Shown: in pieces, positions 61,677-64,000 of the stretch
Layout of the letters: each line of letters begins with the position of its first letter
How positions within the stretch are numbered: position 1 is the stretch's first letter
Assembly (NCBI RefSeq): GCF_019913785.1
Contig: NZ_JAIOHK010000072.1
Location: forward strand, 47,922 to 111,921
DNA: 64,000 bases
Origin: Altibacter sp.
Lineage (GTDB): Bacteria; Bacteroidota; Bacteroidia; Flavobacteriales; Flavobacteriaceae
Direction of reading: 5' to 3'
Translations under genes and position numbers: made by a program
The notes under the pieces: generated by a model
The model's input: the letters and a program-made list of their open reading frames with translations, nothing else
What the model was told of the DNA's origin: nothing
Databases searched by the model: none

Positions 61677-63260
61677 ATGAAGAAGCTCTATACTTTTCTG
61701 ATTTTAGGTTTTGCATTGAGTTTAATTTCTTTTGGGCAAGATCTTCCAATTATATGGCAGAATACTATAGGTGGTAGTGATGATGATCGTTTGTATTGTA
61801 TGAATAAAACGGCTGACGGGGGATTTATCCTTGGTGGTCGTTCGCGTTCAGATATTTCGGGAGACAAGACAGAAAATTCTATTGGTATTGGAGATTATTG
61901 GGTTGTTAAAGTTAATTCAAATGGTTTAATTGAATGGCAAAATACCATTGGGGGTAGTTTAGATGATCACCTTTATTCAATTTCTCAAACTTCAGATGGC
62001 GGTTATATTTTGGGAGGTATTTCCAATTCAAATATTTCTGGAGATAAAAGTGAAAATGCAATGGGAATTATGGATTATTGGGTCGTAAAAATTAATGCTT
62101 TTGGATCTATTGAGTGGGAAAATACTATTGGTGGTAATGGCGTAGATTATATGTACTCTATTGAGGAATCTTTAGATGGAGGGTATATTCTGGGAGGAAA
62201 ATCAAACTCAAATATATCTGGAGACAAAACCGAAAATAGTTTAGGTGAAGATGACATTTGGGTAATAAAAATTAATGAAAGTGGTATAATTCAATGGGAT
62301 AATACAATAGGTGGAGATAGTTATGATAACTTAGAATCATTGTCTGTGACTACGGATGGAGGTTATATTCTTGGTGGATCTAGTTCTTCCGGTATTTCTG
62401 GCGATAAAACTGAGGGAAACATTGGTAGTAGTGATTTTTGGGTAATTAAATTGACCAATAACGGGAATATTGAATGGCAAAATACTATTGGAGGAACCGA
62501 AGGTGATTGGATTGAACATATCTCACAAACTTCAGATGGAGGGTATATTATTGGAGGGGGGTCAACCTCGAATATTTCAGGAGACAAGACGGAAAACAGC
62601 AATGGCGGATTTGACATGTGGGTTGTTAAATTAGATTCTTCAGGTTTAATTCTTTGGCAAAATACAATAGGCGGAAACGATCAAGACATGCTTGAATCTA
62701 TACGGGAAACTAGTGGAGGTGGTTATATTATTGCAGGAGGTTCTCAATCAAATATATCTGGAGATAAAGACGAAAATACAATTGGGGATTCAGATTATTG
62801 GATTCTTAAACTCAACGCATTTGGCGCTATCGAAGGTCAAAATACCATAGGAGGAACGGGTGCTGAAGGTGCTTATTCAGCAATTGAGACAGCTGATGAA
62901 GGATATTTTGTTGCGGGATTTTCGAATTCAGATATTTCTGGTGACAAAATCGAAAATTCGCAAGGTGGATATGATTTTTGGATATTAAAACTTGACAATA
63001 TTTTAGAGGTAACTGAAAATGATTTTTCGAATACATTAAATCTTCATCCCAATCCAGCAAAAAATACGATTAGGATTACTCTCAAAAACCAAACTATTGA
63101 TGTGGTAAAAATCTATTCAGTAAAAGGAGAACTTCTTAAAGTGCTAAAGAACTTTGAAAATAGTAGCCCCATTGATGTTTCCTACTTGGCCTCGGGTGTT
63201 TATTATCTTCAATTAACTTCAGGAAAAAGCATCGCTACTAAAAAGTTTGTGAAAGAGTAG
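61677..63260 (+). CDS. T9SS-secreted seven-repeat beta-propeller-like protein, copy 2
   Basis: 527 residues; signal peptide ending LISFGQ. Seven repeats with very regular WQNTIGG starts and SGDKTENS-type acidic loops; the seventh (GQNTIGGTGAEGA) is degenerate. A type A sorting domain is at the C-terminus (LHPNPAKNTIRITL to KKFVKE). Nearly the same length, order and sorting domain as the upstream gene, from which it arose by tandem duplication. Confidence 0.9.
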   Translation: MKKLYTFLILGFALSLISFGQDLPIIWQNTIGGSDDDRLYCMNKTADGGFILGGRSRSDISGDKTENSIGIGDYWVVKVNSNGLIEWQNTIGGSLDDHLYSISQTSDGGYILGGISNSNISGDKSENAMGIMDYWVVKINAFGSIEWENTIGGNGVDYMYSIEESLDGGYILGGKSNSNISGDKTENSLGEDDIWVIKINESGIIQWDNTIGGDSYDNLESLSVTTDGGYILGGSSSSGISGDKTEGNIGSSDFWVIKLTNNGNIEWQNTIGGTEGDWIEHISQTSDGGYIIGGGSTSNISGDKTENSNGGFDMWVVKLDSSGLILWQNTIGGNDQDMLESIRETSGGGYIIAGGSQSNISGDKDENTIGDSDYWILKLNAFGAIEGQNTIGGTGAEGAYSAIETADEGYFVAGFSNSDISGDKIENSQGGYDFWILKLDNILEVTENDFSNTLNLHPNPAKNTIRITLKNQTIDVVKIYSVKGELLKVLKNFENSSPIDVSYLASGVYYLQLTSGKSIATKKFVKE

Positions 63261-63302
63261 TATTGTTGTTTTTAGACTTCAGAAAAAATAAAACGACACC
63301 CC

Positions 63303-63332
63303 TTGTAATTCAAATAAATAATACTACATTTG
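63303..63332 (+). promoter_or_regulatory. rplM-rpsI promoter
   Basis: TTG (63303-63305), 19 nt, TACATTTG (63325-63332): perfect Bacteroidota promoter. The predicted start near 63338 gives a leader of about 68 nt. Confidence 0.8.
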
Positions 63333-63370
63333 CACCCCGATTTATCCAAAAGAAGGAATGTTTAACACTG

Positions 63371-63388
63371 CCTGTAGGTGAAGACAGG
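63371..63388 (+). promoter_or_regulatory. Leader hairpin before rplM
   Basis: CCTGT (371-375) pairs with ACAGG (384-388) around an 8-nt loop AGGTGAAG in the rplM leader, 17 nt before the start codon. It could be part of an autogenous ribosomal-protein binding site; no known leader family is recognised. Confidence 0.4.
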
Positions 63389-63405
63389 TGGTAAAATTAA
63401 TAAAA

Positions 63406-63861
63406 GTGGATACACTAAGTTATAAAACAATATCAGCTAATAAAGCGACCGTAACCAAGGAATGGTTGCACGTAGATGCTGAAGGGCAAACCCTTGGACG
63501 TCTTGCCAGTGAAGTTGCAAAATTACTTCGCGGAAAGCACAAACCAAACTTTACCCCACACGTTGATTGCGGTGACAATGTAATTATTACAAACGCCGAA
63601 AAGATCAACCTAACAGGAAACAAATGGGATGACAAGACGTACATTCGTCACACAGGTTACCCGGGTGGACAACGTAGTTTGACTGCCACTGAAATGAGAA
63701 GCAAGCACCCGGAACGCGTTATTGAGAAAGCGGTAAAAGGGATGTTACCTAAAAACAAATTGGGAGCCGAACTTTTCAGAAATCTAAAAGTATATGCCGG
63801 AGCATCACACGATCAAGAGGCACAAAAACCAAGAACCATTAATTTTAATAAAAGCAAGTAA
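63406..63861 (+). CDS. rplM: 50S ribosomal protein L13
   Basis: 151 residues from GTG 63406, chosen because flavobacterial L13 begins (M)[14 protein letters not shown]; a GTG at 63388 would add six residues that overlap the leader hairpin. Family motifs: [31 protein letters not shown] and [11 protein letters not shown]13 assembles early into the 50S subunit. It overlaps rpsI by one base (TAATG). Confidence 0.96.
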   Translation: MDTLSYKTISANKATVTKEWLHVDAEGQTLGRLASEVAKLLRGKHKPNFTPHVDCGDNVIITNAEKINLTGNKWDDKTYIRHTGYPGGQRSLTATEMRSKHPERVIEKAVKGMLPKNKLGAELFRNLKVYAGASHDQEAQKPRTINFNKSK

Positions 63862-64000
63862 TGGAAGTTATTCACAAAATAGGTAGAAGAAAAACCGCTG
63901 TTGCACGTGTATACCTTTCAGAAGGAAAAGGAAAAATTACCGTAAATAAGCGCGACATGGAATCGTATTTCCCTACCGCTACTTTACAGTATAAAGTAAA
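63861..64000 (+). CDS. rpsI: 30S ribosomal protein S9, 5' part
   Basis: Starts at ATG 63861 sharing one base with the rplM stop, and runs off the window end after about 46 codons. The beginning [19 protein letters not shown] is typical of bacterial S9. rplM-rpsI order is universally conserved. Confidence 0.95.
   Translation, partial: MEVIHKIGRRKTAVARVYLSEGKGKITVNKRDMESYFPTATLQYKV

Noticed and set aside
60003..63260. CRISPR-like or minisatellite repeat array
   Set aside because: The periodicity is coding (about 175-180 bp blades of proteins) with divergent DNA; there are no short identical repeats with spacers.

Overview
The window is chromosomal DNA from a member of the Flavobacteriaceae (Bacteroidota). 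The evidence is several near-perfect TTG-N17-23-TAnnTTTG promoters, two proteins with C-terminal type IX secretion (T9SS type A) sorting domains, AT-rich spacers, and a flexirubin-type pigment cluster.

Positions 39-31344 hold about 32 genes, all on the minus strand, mostly with 1-20 bp overlaps or gaps. This is an essentially complete flexirubin (aryl polyene-dialkylresorcinol ester) locus. It contains a tyrosine ammonia-lyase-like enzyme for the 4-coumarate starter and a PaaK-like ligase to activate it. Chain assembly uses two acyl carrier proteins, three complete ketosynthases, a chain-length-factor-like protein that has lost its active cysteine, a half-length ketosynthase-like protein, a ketoreductase and three hotdog dehydratase-like proteins. 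DarA and DarB make the dialkylresorcinol, and there are a methyltransferase and several acyltransferase candidates. Envelope genes include an ABC-2 exporter, LolA with a partner lipoprotein, an MMPL-PlsC-methyltransferase fusion, a GT2 glycosyltransferase and a polysaccharide deacetylase. The tail of the operon adds a CrtI-like oxidoreductase, a JmjC-type cupin and a C45 Ntn-hydrolase lipoprotein, whose roles are unclear. A divergent flavin-dependent halogenase-like gene (31469-32716) shares the promoter region and suggests a chlorinated or otherwise oxidised pigment.

Positions 32762-38118 carry a small secreted protein, a tRNA-Gln with its own promoter and terminator and a 29-bp duplication of its 3' end, a large DUF2723 membrane protein, a second polysaccharide deacetylase and a thioredoxin-fold protein lacking the first active-site cysteine. 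A membrane metallophosphoesterase follows.

Positions 39515-44815 form a three-gene glycan unit: GH92 alpha-mannosidase lipoprotein, Tat-exported glycosylasparaginase and FucP-type sugar permease. This suggests trimming of N-glycans down to the Asn-GlcNAc linkage. Just after it is a candidate small RNA with its own promoter and terminator (about 44882-44960). Positions 45083-49608 contain cyanophycin synthetase, cyanophycinase and an isoaspartyl peptidase, which together would make and fully degrade multi-arginyl-polyaspartate.

Positions 49708-64000 hold DNA polymerase I, a DUF5916 outer-membrane protein, a kinase-like unknown and pyruvate carboxylase. Two tandem seven-repeat T9SS proteins follow; an exact 46-bp duplicate of the pyruvate carboxylase gene tail precedes the second. 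The window ends with rplM and the start of rpsI.
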